From Rhinopithecus roxellana (taxonomy: Eukaryota; Chordata; Mammalia; Primates; Cercopithecidae): a stretch of 64,000 nucleotides of DNA. Below the pieces are notes generated by a model. That model ran no database searches. It had not been told where the DNA came from and worked only from the letters and a program-made list of their open reading frames with translations. The stretch spans positions 64,541,315 to 64,605,314 of the forward strand of contig NC_044566.1 of the NCBI RefSeq assembly GCF_007565055.1. The letters are read 5' to 3'. Made by a program: the position numbers and the translations under genes. Each line of letters opens with the position of its first letter. Position 1 is the stretch's first letter. Below, in pieces: positions 1-10,632 of this stretch.

Positions 1-317
1 TGGCAATTTCTTAAAATAAGACAACAATGATCTGTACCCCATCAATGAACTCTTCTGCTGTTTGACAGCAGTTTACCCACACTAGAGCTTCTTTCAAAAT
101 CAGTCAATCTTCTGAAACCCTGCAACTTCTTTATAAACTAAGTTTATGTAATAATCTAAATCCTTTGTTGTCATTTCAACAACATTCACAGTATCTTCAC
201 CAGGAACAGATTCATCTCAAGAAACCATTCTATTTTGCTCAACCATAAAAAGCAACTCCTCATCTGTGCAAGTTTTATCACGAGATTGCAGCAATTCAAT
301 CTCATCTTCAGGATCTA

Positions 318-613
318 CTTTTTTTTTTCTTTTGAGACAGTCTCTCTCTGTAGTCCAGAATGGAGTGCAATGGTGCAGTCTTGGCCCACTGCAACCTCCA
401 CCTCCTGGGATCAAGCAATTCTCGTGCCTCAGCCTCCTACGCAGCTGGGATTACAAGTGTGCGCCACCACACCTAGCTCATTTTTGTATTTTTAGTAAAG
501 GCAGGGTTTCACCATGTTGGTCAGGCTGGTCTTGAACTCCTGGCCTCAACTGATCCATCTGCCTCAGTCTCCCAAAGTGCTGGGATTATAGGCACGAGCC
601 TCCATGCCCGGCC
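318..613 (-). mobile_element. Alu (in Tigger1)
   Basis: Minus-orientation Alu: T-rich tail at 318-333, then the standard two monomers ending in 'gcccggcc' at 613. It interrupts the C-terminal part of the Tigger1 transposase, so it is younger than that element. It is diverged and carries no Old World monkey-specific bases. Confidence 0.95.
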
Positions 614-1603
614 TCATTCAGCTTCCACTACAAATTCCAGTTCTCATGCTATTTCCACCACATCTACAATTACTTCCTCCACTAAAGTCTTGAACCCTTC
701 ACCATCATTCATAAGGGCTGAAATCAGCTTCTTCCAAACTCTGGTTAATAATGCTGTTTTGACCTCCTCCCATGAATTACAAATGTTCATAAGGGCATTG
801 AGAATGGCGAATCCTTTCCAGAAGGCTTTTAATTTACTTTGCCTAGATCCATCAGAGGAATCACTATCTATGGCAGTTATAGCCTTACGAAATGTATTTC
901 TTAAACAGTAAGACTTACAATTCAAAATTACTCCTTGATCCACAGGCTGCAGAATGAATACTGTGGTAGCCAGGTATGAAAACAACACTCATCTCCTTGT
1001 ACATCTCCATCAGAGCTCTTGGATGACCAGGTGTACTGGGCAGTAATATTTTAAAAGGAATCATTTCTGCTGAGCAGAAGGTCTCAACACTAAACTATTC
1101 GGTAAACCATGCTGTAAACACATGTGCTGCCATCTGGGCTTTGCTGTTCCACTGATAAAAGTACAGGCAGAGTACATTTATCATGATTCTTAAGGACCCT
1201 ACGATTTTCAGAACAGTAAATGAGCACTGGCTTCACCTTACAGTCACTAACTATATTAACAAGAGAGCCAGCCAGCTGTTTTGTCCGTTGTTTCATGTTG
1301 CCACCTATATCAATTATCTTAGATCTTCTGGAGAACTTGCTGCAACTTCTACGTCAGCATTTGCAGCTTCACCTTGCGCATTTATGTTATGGAGATGGCT
1401 TATTTCCTTAAACCTCATGAACCAACCTTTACTAGCTTCAAACTTTTCTTCTATTTCCTTATCTCTCTCAGTTCTCATAAAACCAAAAAAGAGTTAGGGC
1501 CTAACTCTGGATTAGGCTTTGGCTTAAGGGAATGTTGTAGTTGGTTTGATCTTCTATCCAGACCACTTAAACTTTCTCCACATCAGCAATAAGGCTGTTT
1601 TGT

Positions 1604-1895
1604 GGCCGGGCACGGTGGCTGACACTTGTAATCCCAGCACTTTCGGGGTCTGAGGCAGGTGGATTGCTTAAGCAGTTCAGCCTGGGCAACATAGTGAAAC
1701 CCTGTCTCCACAAAAAAATATTTTTTAAAAATTAACCAGGCATGGTAGCACATTCTTACGGTCCTAGCTACTTGCGAGGCTGAGGTGGGAGGATCTCTTG
1801 AGCCTGTGAGGCAGAGGCTGCAGTGAGCCAAGTTCGAGCTACTGCACTCCAGACTGGGTGAGACAGTGAGATCCTGCCTCAAAAAAAAAAAAAAA
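1604..1895 (+). mobile_element. Alu (in Tigger1), with target-site duplication
   Basis: Plus-orientation Alu starting 'ggccgggcacggtgg' and ending in a 15-A tail. It is bounded by the 10-bp direct repeat aaggctgttt at 1591-1600 and 1894-1903. It separates the transposase N-terminus (1903-2124) from the rest. Confidence 0.95.
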
Positions 1896-2514
1896 GGCTG
1901 TTTCACTTTCTTATCATTCCTGTGTTCACTGGAGTAACATTTTTAATTTCCTTCAAGAACTTTTCCTTTGCATTCACAATTTGGCTGTTTGGTGCAAGAG
2001 GCCTAGCTCTCAGCCTTTCTAGGCTTTTCAACATGCATTCCTCACTAAGCCTAATCAGTTCTAACTTTTGATTTAAAGCAAGAGATGTGAGGTTTTTTCT
2101 TTCACTTGAACACTTAGCAACCATTATAGGGTTATTAATTGACCTAATTTAAATATTGCTGTGTCTCAAGGAATAGGGAGGTCCAAGGAGAGAGAGAGTT
2201 AGAACACACACAACATTTATCAAACAGGTTCACTCTCATATGGGTATGGTTTGTGGCATCCAAAACAATTACAATAGTAACATCAAAGATCACTGATCAC
2301 AGATCACCATAACAGATATAATAATGAAAAGGTCTGAAGTATTGTGAGAATTACCAAAATGTGAAACAGAGACACAAAGTGACCACACGATGTTGGAAGT
2401 GTGGCGCCAAAAGCCTTACTTGGCTCAATGTTGCCACAAACCTTCAATTTGTGTAAAATGCAATTATCTGTGAAGTGCAATAAACAAAGCACTATACAAT
2501 GAGGTATGCCTGTA

Positions 2515-3689
2515 CTGACTAATCCAATGTCAAATTCCTCTACCACTGCACAGGTTCAGCACAGCACAGTACTGAGGTGTGGTAACTATTAATGGTAGAG
2601 GACATCTTTTCTCTCTCGTGCTAAGCTTCTTTAGTGCTTAGTAGGAAGTCTCCAGTTTGCTGCACTACTTCCTGTTCTGCAGGCCTTTCATGGCGCTACC
2701 AATACCATAACCTATCTTCATTTTGAAACGTTTCAGGTTACCACTTCCAATTTCTACTACTTTGGTCTCTCATAAATTTCTTTTTCCTTTCTAGTTTCTC
2801 CTGTATTTTGAACTTCCACACATAAAAGCTGCCCTTACACAGGAAAAAAATTACTTTCCTTGCAGTACAAAATATAACCAGAGCTTGGGAAAACTTCTTT
2901 CCTACCAAAACTTTAAAAACGATGATTTTTTGGTTCTGACCCATTCCATCAACCTAATGGTTTCCAGGGGCTATTCAGATTTTACCTGACTGTATTAATA
3001 CCCCTTAGTTTGAAAAACAAAAACAAAAACACGCCAAATTTATTAGAATAAAGAGTGCATTCTGGAATTCTGTTATTTAGCTATCATCACAGTAACTGAC
3101 CAGTTTTAATAAATGGGTAAAAATCTTATCAACGAGAAAGAAAATCACTAAAAGAACTGGTAATTCCATCTTATGAAAGGAAAAAAAGGCCTCCAACCAA
3201 AACTTACGCTTGCACAGATCTAAAAGAAGCAGTTCTTGCCACACAAACACAGGCTCCTCAGGGTGTTCTACTTTCTAGGCTTGTCACTTGAATACATAGT
3301 TAAAGGAGCCTATCAAAACTTAAGGGCATTTATTGCCTTGACACTGAAATAAATGGTGCTTCTCTATTTCCAATTTACATTTGCCCTAGTTTTACATTTT
3401 TATTTCCTCCAACATCAAAAAAAAATTTGAGGAATAGAAAAGGCCTAATCATTTTGTCTAAACCTTCAATTTCATACAAGGGATTTCATGAAAGGATAGC
3501 TGGTAAATTTTCCCAATTAACAATTAGTCCAAGAACCAATATAAATAGCCAAGATTTTATAGCTCTTCATCCATTATTCTCTATTACAAATAAAATCAGC
3601 ATATAAATGCAAGACCCAATTCATATTTCTCTGTGTACAGTTTTTCTGATGACTAGTTTACAGAGTTTGAGTAGACAAGAACACAATTC
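2515..3689. other. Intronic sequence, nothing recognised
   Basis: Mostly AT-rich intron. A 68-codon minus-strand open frame at 2738-2944 has no recognisable domain and no splice-site support. I see no promoter, RNA gene or identifiable repeat here. Confidence 0.5.
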
Positions 3690-4550
3690 TTATGATATGG
3701 TCTCTTTGATCCAGCAATATTCCTAAAGAAATAAGTATCCCAACATGTACACACAAGAATATTCTTAAAAAATAATTATCTAAGTAAGAAAAACCAGAAC
3801 CGAGCTAAATACAAAATAGACAAATTTCACATGCATATATTGACATGAACAAAATTTCAAGATCTACTGCTAGGTATTAAAAGGAGTGGCAGGAATGGTT
3901 GCAAAACTGTACCTATGCTATGATCTCAGGTTAGAATTATATGTACCATTAATTAAGTGATTCTCAGTGGTAAGACTTAATGTTATTTTCTTCCTATTTT
4001 TACATATAAGAAAGAAAAAAATAGCTATTTTAAAACTAATTTGAGCACTATTTAAGCAGCAAGGTTATAATGAAAGACTAACATACAGTTCATGGCAGTA
4101 TAAATTGCTAAGAGCTTTCTAAAAAGCATTATGACAAGATATTTCTGTAAGTTAAAAATGCTCATACAAACTCACACATACACCCACATACACACATACA
4201 CACTTCTACCTACCTACAAGGGGTTTTAGAAGTAATAAGAAATTTCAAAACTGAGTAAAAAAGAACATATTTATTCTGACACCACTATATACCAGGTATG
4301 TATTTTTAAACCAAAAATCGTTAGGGGCATGGGAGTAATCTTATCATTTAGCCCAGTAACTTCACTTGTAGGAATATACTCTAAGGAAATAAGAATGTGA
4401 AGAAATATTTCATCATAGACCTACAACAGCAAAATATGGGGAACAGTCTAAAAGCCAAATATGGGAATGTTACATCAATACCCACTGCACAGCCATTAAA
4501 ACTTACATAGTTAATGGTATGAGAAAATGCAGTGCAGGAAAAAACAAAAC
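3690..4550 (+). mobile_element. Old L1 3'-region fragments
   Basis: Two stretches (about 3705-3770 and 4060-4530) read like the 3' end of ORF2 and the 3'UTR of ancient L1M elements, including 'gatccagcaatattcct' and 'ttcacttgtaggaatatact'. Both are heavily diverged and interrupted, so the family and exact edges are uncertain. Confidence 0.45.
4169..4203. repeat. (CA)n-rich simple repeat, impure
   Basis: A short run of cacata/cacac motifs inside the L1-like stretch. Confidence 0.8.
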
Positions 4551-4654
4551 AAAACTACACAGTTCTGCATTTCCACTAGGTTAACAAAAGACAAAAAAGA
4601 CTAAAAGACAACCACCCAAAGCATTGATGGTGGCCATCTTTACTCAGGAGGACT

Positions 4655-4803
4655 ATGACTGGGTCTCACTGTGTTGTGCAGGTTGGAGTGTGCTGGCTAT
4701 TGACAGGCACCAGCACAGAGCACTACAATCTCCAACTCCCGGCCTCAAGGGATCCTCCCATCTCAACAGCTCCACATCCCACACCATTATGCTCAGCTCT
4801 CTC
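4655..4803 (-). mobile_element. Alu right-monomer fragment
   Basis: Diverged minus-orientation right monomer, starting 'tgggtctcactgtgttg' and ending near 'tatgctcagct'. It directly precedes another Alu that starts again at the same point of the consensus, so it is a separate old insertion. Confidence 0.75.
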
Positions 4804-4806
4804 TAT

Positions 4807-5408
4807 TTTTTTCAGACAATGTCTCACTCTGCTGCCTGGGCTAGAGTGTAGTGGCACAATCATAGCTCACTGCAGCCTTGATCTCCCAGACTTAAAACGA
4901 CCTTCCAGCTTCAGCCTCCCAAGTAGCTGAGGCTACAGGTGTACACCACCATGCCTGGCTAGTTTTTTGGGGGGTTTTTTGTTTTGTTTGGTTTTTGGTT
5001 TTTTTTTTGAGACAAGAGTTTTACTCTGTTGCCCAGGCTGGAGTGAAGTGGCGCAACCTCCACCTCCGAGGTTCAACAAATTATTGTGCCTCAGCCTCCC
5101 AAGCAGCTGGCATGCACCACCATGCCCGACTAATTTTTGTATTTTAGTCGAGATGGGGTTTGGCCATGTTGGCCAGGCTGGTCTCGAACTCCTGACCTCA
5201 GATGATCCATCCACCTTGGCCTCCCAAAATGCTGGGATTACAGGCTTGAGCCACCGCAACTAGCCCTGGCATTTTTTTTGATCTTTAGTAGAGACAAGGT
5301 CTTGCTCTGTTGCCCACAGGCTGGTCTGAAACGCCTGAGTTCAAGCGATCCTCCTGCCTTGGTCTCCCAAAGTGCTGGAATGACAGGCATGAGCCACCAT
5401 GCTTGGCA
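4807..5408 (-). mobile_element. Old Alu split by a younger Alu
   Basis: The right part is at 4807-4966, from 'cagacaatgtctcactctg' to 'catgcctggctag'. The left part resumes at about 5272 with 'gatctttagtagagacaagg' and ends 'gagccaccatgcttggc' at about 5408. The gap is filled by a complete Alu. Confidence 0.85.
4967..5265 (-). mobile_element. Alu nested in an older Alu
   Basis: Complete minus-orientation Alu with an irregular T/G-rich tail at 4967-5008, ending 'gccaccgcaactagcc' at 5265. 'cctggc' flanks both sides, consistent with a short target duplication inside the older host Alu. Confidence 0.85.
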
Positions 5409-5700
5409 CCAGCTCTTGTTTTTAATCATAGATTTTCCAAGCAGTCTTCAATAATCAGACATTACTCTACAAATAAGAAAAATAACTAACAATTCATAGA
5501 GCATTCTACACTGCCTAGATTTTAATTACTTCACGTTATTCTCCACAATCCCTAGGATAAGGCCTAAAATGATGACAGAATGGGTCAGACACAGAGAGAG
5601 GTATGTGAGAGAGAAAAGCAGATAGATACACACACATAGAGGAATTGGGGGAGAGGTTAAAGAGAGACATCCACAGCCATGTCATGAAAAAGTCAAGAGT

Positions 5701-5918
5701 TCGTTTTGTTTTTGAGACGGGTTCTTACTTTGTCACCCAGGCTGGAGTACAGTGGTGCAATCTTGGTTCACTGCAACCTCTGCCTATGGGGCTCAAGGGA
5801 TCCTCCCACCTCAGCCTCCCAAGTAGCTGGGACCACAGGTGTGCACCACCATGCCTAGCTAACTTTTCATATTTTCGGTAGTTTGTATTTTTTCACCATG
5901 TTGCCCAGGCTGGCACAG
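5701..5918 (-). mobile_element. Truncated Alu
   Basis: Minus-orientation Alu from 'tttgagacgggttcttac' to 'accatgttgcccaggctggc'. The left monomer end is missing. Confidence 0.85.
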
Positions 5919-6033
5919 AGTTCTTATCACTTCCATATTTTAAAGTTTTCACAGAACAAGGCTGCTCACAGAAAACAATTTCAAATAGTCAAGAAATCTA
6001 TCAACCTTCAAAAAAAAAAAAAAAAAGGTGGGG

Positions 6034-6310
6034 GGCTAGGTGCAGTGGCTCACACCTGTAATCCCAGAACTTTGAGAGGCTGAGGCAGATGGGATCACTT
6101 GAGGCCAGGAGTTTGAGACCAACCTGGCCAACATGGTGAAACCCCGTCTCTACTAAAAATACAAAAATTAGCTGGGCGTGGTGGCACACATTTACAATTC
6201 TAGCTACTAGGGAGGCGGAGGTGCAGTCAGTTGAGACTGCACCACTGCATTCCAGCCTGCGTGATAGAGCAAGACTCTGTCAATAAATAAATAAATAAGA
6301 AAAAAAAGTA
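6034..6310 (+). mobile_element. Alu
   Basis: Plus-orientation Alu beginning 'ggctaggtgcagtggctc'. Its tail has become (AAAT)n, then A-rich, to about 6310. Part of the right monomer is missing. Confidence 0.9.
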
Positions 6311-6567
6311 TTGCTTATTTATGCCCTTGAAAAATAAAAATAATTTTTAAAATTTTTAAGTAGTAAAATGCTACCTAAAAGCTAAAGATACGTGGTCAAA
6401 AATAAACACGGCATCATTGAGTTGTATACATTAAATATATACAGACTTTTGCATGTCAATCATAACTTCAGTTTTAGAAAAGAAAAAAAAGGATGATATG
6501 TTTGGCTTTCTTCAAACGTGAGAAAAATAAAAGAAAATCTTAACCAACTCTTAATAAAAAATAAAAT

Positions 6568-6888
6568 AGCTGGGCATGGTGGCTCATACCTAGAATCCCA
6601 GCACTTTAAGAGGCCAAGGCAGAAGGATTGTTTGAGCCAGGGGTATAAGACCAGCCTGGGCAACATAGTGAGACTCCGTCTCTACAAATAATTTTTTTTT
6701 TTTTAATTAGCCAGGCATGGTGGCTCACGCCTGTGGTCCCAGCTACTCTGGAGGCTGTGGTGGGAGGATCACCTGAGCTCAAGAGGTCAAGGTTGCAGTG
6801 AGCTGAGATTGTGCCACTGTACTCCACTCTGGGCAACAGAGAGAGAGACCCTGTCCCAAAAAATTAACTAATTAATTAAATTAAATAA
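6568..6888 (+). mobile_element. Alu
   Basis: Plus-orientation, diverged Alu starting 'agctgggcatggtggctc', with a degraded AATT-rich tail. Confidence 0.9.
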
Positions 6889-6919
6889 GCACAGGGAAAG
6901 TAGAAATAAATCTAAATGC

Positions 6920-7209
6920 GGCTGGGTGCAGTGGCTCATGCCTATAATCCCAGCACTTTAGGAGGCTGAGGTAGGCAGATCACCTGAGGTCAGGAGTTTG
7001 AAACCAGCCTGGTCTGGCCAACATGGTAAAACCCCATACCAAATACAAAAATCAGCCATGTGTGGTGGTGGACGCCTGTAATCCCAGCTACTTGGGCAGC
7101 TGAGGTAGGAGAATGGCTTGAACACAGGAGGCGGAGATTGCAGTGAGCCAAGATCGCGCCACTGCACTCCAGCCTGGTTGACAGAGCAAGACTCTGTCTC
7201 AAAAAAAAA
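6920..7209 (+). mobile_element. Alu downstream of the ZMYM2 coding exon
   Basis: Plus-orientation Alu from 'ggctgggtgcagtggctc' to a short A-tail. It lies about 570 bp to the intron side of the coding-exon donor and is inverted relative to the Alu at 9137-9440 on the other side of that exon. Confidence 0.95.
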
Positions 7210-7371
7210 TCTAAATGCAACTACTGTACCATATTACACTGTTCTTTAAATGTACTATTATATTAATCTACTGATTCTCTAATTTATATATTAAAACACT
7301 AGCAAAAATTCTATTAGCAAAAAGTAAAACATGACAAACAAGATATTAAATTATCACACTTCATTCTTTTG

Positions 7372-7509
7372 TTTGTTTTGCTTTTTAAATTTAGAGATGG
7401 CGCCTTGCTATGTTGCCTAGACTGGTCTCCAACTGCTGGGCTCAAACAATCCACCCACCTTGGCCTCCCAAAGTACTGGGATTACAGGCATGAGCCACCG
7501 TGCCTGGCC
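7372..7509 (-). mobile_element. Alu left-monomer (FLAM-like)
   Basis: A single minus-orientation left-arm sequence, from 'tttagagatggcgccttgc' to 'gagccaccgtgcctggcc'. It lacks a right monomer. Confidence 0.8.
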
Positions 7510-7771
7510 AAATTATCAGACTTTGGTGATGAATGTAAAGAGTATTTTTTCTTAAATCCTTTAAATATAAAATTACTTTTTCTAGTAATCCACAGAAAAG
7601 TACTATACATGGTTTTACAATTCTTATTAAAATTCCAAACTTAAGATAAAATTCAATATAATTAACATATTTCACATATGAAACTAAATAAGGTAATAAC
7701 AGCTACTACAATGAAAAAAGCAGCAGTCAAAGGTTTAAATTTATTTACATGAAGTAGAGTTTCTCTTACTG

Positions 7772-7776
7772 CTTAC
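7772..7776 (-). other. ZMYM2: 5' splice site of the ZMYM2 first coding exon
   Basis: On the minus strand the exon ends ...AATCCTG at 7777 and continues G-T-A-A-G, a strong GTAAG donor. The break leaves one base of codon 283 in this exon, matching the aspartate that follows N-P in ZMYM2. Confidence 0.93.
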
Positions 7777-8623
7777 CAGGATTATGATGAGTTGCAGATT
7801 CTCCATTCTGAAATACGTCTCCTGCCACATTCATTCTACCAGGATTAAAAGGTCCTACTCCAGTCTTGGTCTGTGAAGTTAAAGATGGGGTGTACGTTTG
7901 TATATTAACACCAAAATTACTTGACTGCAGTCCGTTAGAGACATCTCCCAAGTTGGTATTCTGCAGTGACGTTACATGTGTAATCATTAAGTTCATATCT
8001 CGCCCGTCAGTATTTTCTAATTGGCCATCATTCACAGAGCTTACACCTGTTTCTAAAGTTGTAACATTAGCAATCTGAATTTCAGAGTCTGGTTCTGTGG
8101 TGATACCACTATTACCCATTCCTGCATTTACCTTACTTCTTGAAAAACTGGAAGTGGAGAAATCCACATCATTGGTTCTGTTTTTAGTCTCAGGAGGTCT
8201 TCGTTCAATAAAATTGGAGGAATTTTTCTCTTGCCCTTGATTTGTTTCCATGTCCTCTTCATCATCAATGACAATTGTCTCACTTACACTTCTTTTCTGA
8301 GATGCCAACTCTTTTGAGGAAGGAGTAATTTTGGAATCATTTCCTTGTAGTTCTTCATTTTTTGATGATGTAAATGTTATGGTTCTTTGATCAGCTACCA
8401 CTGGTACAGAAGGTGGGGGAGGTTGTACAGGTTCGATAAAAACAACATCATCATCATCTTCCACTGACGAGTTCTGAAACTTATTAGATCTAGACACTAA
8501 AGGATTAGCTGGACCACTAAATGAGTTTCCCACATTCGTGAGACTGGTTGCCATGGCCGTACTCCCTAATAAAACAGGAGTCTGATCAGTCAATTCTAAT
8601 CCTCCCACTGAACTTGTGTCCAT
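7777..8623 (-). CDS. ZMYM2: ZMYM2 first coding exon (residues 1-282)
   Basis: This exon encodes the N-terminal 282 residues of ZMYM2, a nuclear zinc-finger MYM-type protein of about 1,377 residues. It associates with LSD1-CoREST-HDAC repressor complexes and binds SUMO. The start M-D-T-S-S-V-G-G-L-E and the whole stretch match the known ZMYM2 N-terminus. Residues 54-59 are acidic (E-D-D-D-D). They precede V-V-F-I-E (60-64), a likely SUMO-interacting motif, followed by a proline run (65-71). A second such motif, I-V-I-D-D-E-E-D, is at 117-124. The rest is Ser/Thr/Asn-rich and probably disordered. The MYM zinc fingers come from later exons outside the window. The start codon has G at -3 and G at +4. 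The 847 coding bases end in phase 1 at the donor, and the frame is uninterrupted. ZMYM2 is known as the FGFR1 fusion partner in 8p11 myeloproliferative disease. Confidence 0.95.
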
Positions 8624-8633
8624 GCCAAAGAGC
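8624..8633 (-). other. ZMYM2: 5'UTR part of the first coding exon
   Basis: Ten untranslated bases (GCTCTTTGGC on the minus strand) lie between the acceptor and the ZMYM2 start codon. A start this close to the acceptor means almost all the 5'UTR comes from upstream exons. Confidence 0.88.
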
Positions 8634-8650
8634 CTGTTAGGAAGATAGAA
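8634..8650 (-). other. ZMYM2: 3' splice site of the first coding exon
   Basis: The minus strand reads ...TATCTTCCTAACAG just before the exon base at 8633: a pyrimidine-containing tract ending in CAG. Confidence 0.88.
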
Positions 8651-8855
8651 ATAAGAATTAAAACGTCAGTATGACTTTTTATGTTACTCTAACTGAAACC
8701 ACTGATTTAAAGGGTACTTTTATTTTATTTTTATTCTAAATGAAGTGATTCTTATCTAACATTCAGGAAATTATGTGATATCCATTCTGTGATCTCATTC
8801 ATTAATCATTTCATATAGTTCACATGTTAACTTTTGCAGGATAACAAGGAAGGCA

Positions 8856-8879
8856 ATTATCCAATTTTTATTGGATAAT
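8856..8879. repeat. 9-bp inverted repeat
   Basis: attatccaa at 8856-8864 and its exact reverse complement at 8871-8879 enclose a 6-base loop. It lies about 220 bp upstream, in transcription sense, of the coding exon. No function is implied. Confidence 0.75.
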
Positions 8880-8880
8880 G

Positions 8881-8943
8881 AATCATATGCAATATATTCA
8901 TGGTAATCATATGCAACATATTCCTACCACCACCACCACCACC
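8881..8943. repeat. 19-bp direct repeat pair and (ACC)n
   Basis: Two 19-bp copies at 8881-8899 and 8905-8923 differ at one base, and a short (ACC)n run follows at 8926-8943. These are low-complexity features in the intron just upstream of the coding exon. Confidence 0.8.
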
Positions 8944-9136
8944 TCCTTTCAGGGGTACATTATTTACTCCATAAACTTTAACACTAAAAATACGGATAAA
9001 TCCTCCCACACATCTGAACAGGAAAAAAAAAAAAAATCAAAATTTGACAAAAAATAATTACTTCATTATACACTTATCCCATTTATTCACTGTATCATAC
9101 AAAATCACATGCTATAATCCTTTCCCTTACCTCATC

Positions 9137-9440
9137 TTTTTTTGGGGGTGGGGAAGGACAGGGTCTCATTCTGTCACCCAGGCTGGAGTGCAGCGTTGTG
9201 ATCATGGCTCACTACAGCCTCGATATCCCAGGTTAAGGCGATCCTCCCACCTCCAACTAGCTGGGACTACAGGCCATCGCCACCACACCTGGCTAATTTT
9301 TTTAACGTTTTTTGGTACAGATGAAGTCTCATTATGTTACCCAGGCTGGTCTCAAAATTCCTAGGCTCAAGAGATCCCCTGACCTTGGCCTCAGCCTCCC
9401 AAAGCGCTGGGATTACAGGCATGGGCCATTGTGCCTGGCC
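9137..9440 (-). mobile_element. Alu upstream of the ZMYM2 coding exon
   Basis: Minus-orientation Alu with a degraded T/G tail, ending 'gccattgtgcctggcc'. It lies about 0.5 kb from the coding-exon acceptor and is inverted relative to the Alus at 6568 and 6920 on the far side. Confidence 0.93.
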
Positions 9441-9544
9441 ATCTTATCTTTTTTTAACCCACTTTTCTCATATTCTCTGGCTCCCATTAATTGTACAATT
9501 AAATCTTTCTGAAAATTTTAATCTTTCTTGACCCTATCCAGAAA

Positions 9545-9780
9545 GCATAAATTCTTTTTTTGCCAGTAGCAGGCTGCATAAAGGTCACCAAAGGTATCAG
9601 GTCCCTATCCCTGGAACCTATAAATGTTGTCTTACATGGAAAAAGGACTTTGCAGATATGATTAACGTTAAGGATTTTCAAGTGAGATTATATGGGATTA
9701 CCTGTGAGTCACAAATGCACTCACAAGTACCCTTATAAAAGACATGCAGAGGGAGACTACAGGTGAAAGAGAAGGCAGTG
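9545..9780 (+). mobile_element. Probable LTR fragment (ERVL/MaLR-like)
   Basis: Reads like part of an old mammalian LTR: 'ttacatggaaaaaggact', 'ttgcagatatgattaa', then 'acccttataaaagacatg'. It is heavily decayed, has no coding part, and the family assignment is tentative. Confidence 0.45.
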
Positions 9781-9786
9781 TGACCA

Positions 9787-10055
9787 TTGGGAGCTGAGGT
9801 GGGCAGATCGCCTGAGCCCAGGAGTTTGAGACCAGTCTGCGCAACATGACGAAACCCCATCTCTACAAAAAATACAAAAATTAGCCGGGCATGGTGGCAC
9901 GTGCCTGTAGTCCCAACCACTCAGGAGGCTGAAGAGGAGAATCATCTGAGGCCGGGAGTTTGAGGCTGAAGCCAGCCATGATTGCGCCACTGCGCTCCAG
10001 CCTGGACTACAGAGTGAGACCCTGTCTCAAAATGGAAAAAAAAAAAAAAAAAAAA
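9787..10055 (+). mobile_element. 5'-truncated Alu
   Basis: Plus-orientation Alu lacking about the first 40 bases, starting 'gggagctgaggtgggcag' and ending in an A/AAAAG-rich tail to about 10075. Confidence 0.9.
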
Positions 10056-10079
10056 GAAAAAGAAAAAGAAAAGAAAATT

Positions 10080-10240
10080 CTGGCTTACAGATGCTAACTC
10101 TCTTGCCCAAGTCACATAGCTAGGTTGAATACCCAGGTCTCTAAAACTCAAGAGTTCAAAACTCATCATTGTGCTATATTCAACTAATATTTTCTAAGCA
10201 TCTCCTATATGCCATGCTGTGCTGAAGCCAAAGAAAATAG
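10080..10240 (-). repeat. MIR/L2-type old SINE-LINE fragment
   Basis: 'cttgcccaagtcacatagct' is the MIR core in reverse orientation. It is followed by 'taagcatctcctatatgcca', which resembles the conserved 3' end of L2 in reverse. Confidence 0.6.
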
Positions 10241-10261
10241 CAGAGTTAAGAAGATAACCTC

Positions 10262-10545
10262 AGGCCAGACACAACGGCTCATACCTGTAATCCTAGCATT
10301 TTGGGAGGCTGAGGTGGGAGGATTGCTTGAGCCCAGGAATCCGAGACTAGCCTGAGCAATATAACAAGACCTCAAATCTACTAAATACTAAAATTTAAAG
10401 TCATGGTGGTGCACATCTGTAGTCCTGGCTACTTAGGAGGCTGAGGCAGGAGGATCACTTGAGCCCAGGAGTTCGAGGTTGCAGTGAGCTATGATTGTGC
10501 CACTATATTCCAGCCTGGGCAACAGAACAAACCCTGTCTCAAAAG
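10262..10545 (+). mobile_element. Alu
   Basis: Plus-orientation Alu from 'ggccagacacaacggctc' to 'ccctgtctcaaaag'. Its tail has become a CA microsatellite. Confidence 0.93.
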
Positions 10546-10547
10546 AA

Positions 10548-10548
10548 A

Positions 10549-10587
<39 letters not shown>

Positions 10588-10632
10588 TACATACACACAC
10601 ACACACACACACATACACACACACAGAGAGAG
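10548..10632. repeat. (CA)n microsatellite in an Alu tail
   Basis: About 80 bp of CA repeats with a few TA and CATA interruptions, ending in a short (GA)n. Confidence 0.95.

Larger units (their letters stand above)
160..2124 (-). pseudogene. Tigger1 transposase remnant
   Basis: Broken pogo-family transposase. The N-terminus is readable at 2124-1903: it starts near M-V-A-K-C-S-S-E-R-K, continues with an L-N-Q-K-L-E-L-I-R-L helix of the CENP-B/Psq-type DNA-binding region, and has a V-N-A-K-E-K-F-L segment. The catalytic-domain end is at 988-644 and contains Q-P-V-D-Q-G-V, matching the conserved QP-D-G motif of the DDE_1 family. A last piece rich in D-E-E-L-L lies at about 217-300. The parts are separated by stops, frameshifts and two Alu insertions, so no functional protein can be made. 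Related Tigger transposases cut and paste DNA at TA sites. Confidence 0.85.
1..2512 (-). mobile_element. Tigger1 DNA transposon, cut by the window edge
   Basis: The terminal inverted repeat ends at 2501-2512, reading CAGGCATACCTC on the minus strand. It is followed by TA at 2513-2514, the target duplication expected for a Tc1/mariner-pogo element. Leftward come a Tigger1-like 5' untranslated stretch and transposase remnants. Two Alus (318-613 and 1604-1895) are inserted in it. Removing them leaves about 1.9 kb of an element that is about 2.4 kb when complete, so the other end lies outside the window. Confidence 0.9.

Noticed and set aside
1..7774. Second coding exon of ZMYM2 inside the window
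   Set aside because: I looked on the minus strand for sequence encoding the residues that follow N-P in ZMYM2 and found none, so the exon is presumed to lie to the left.
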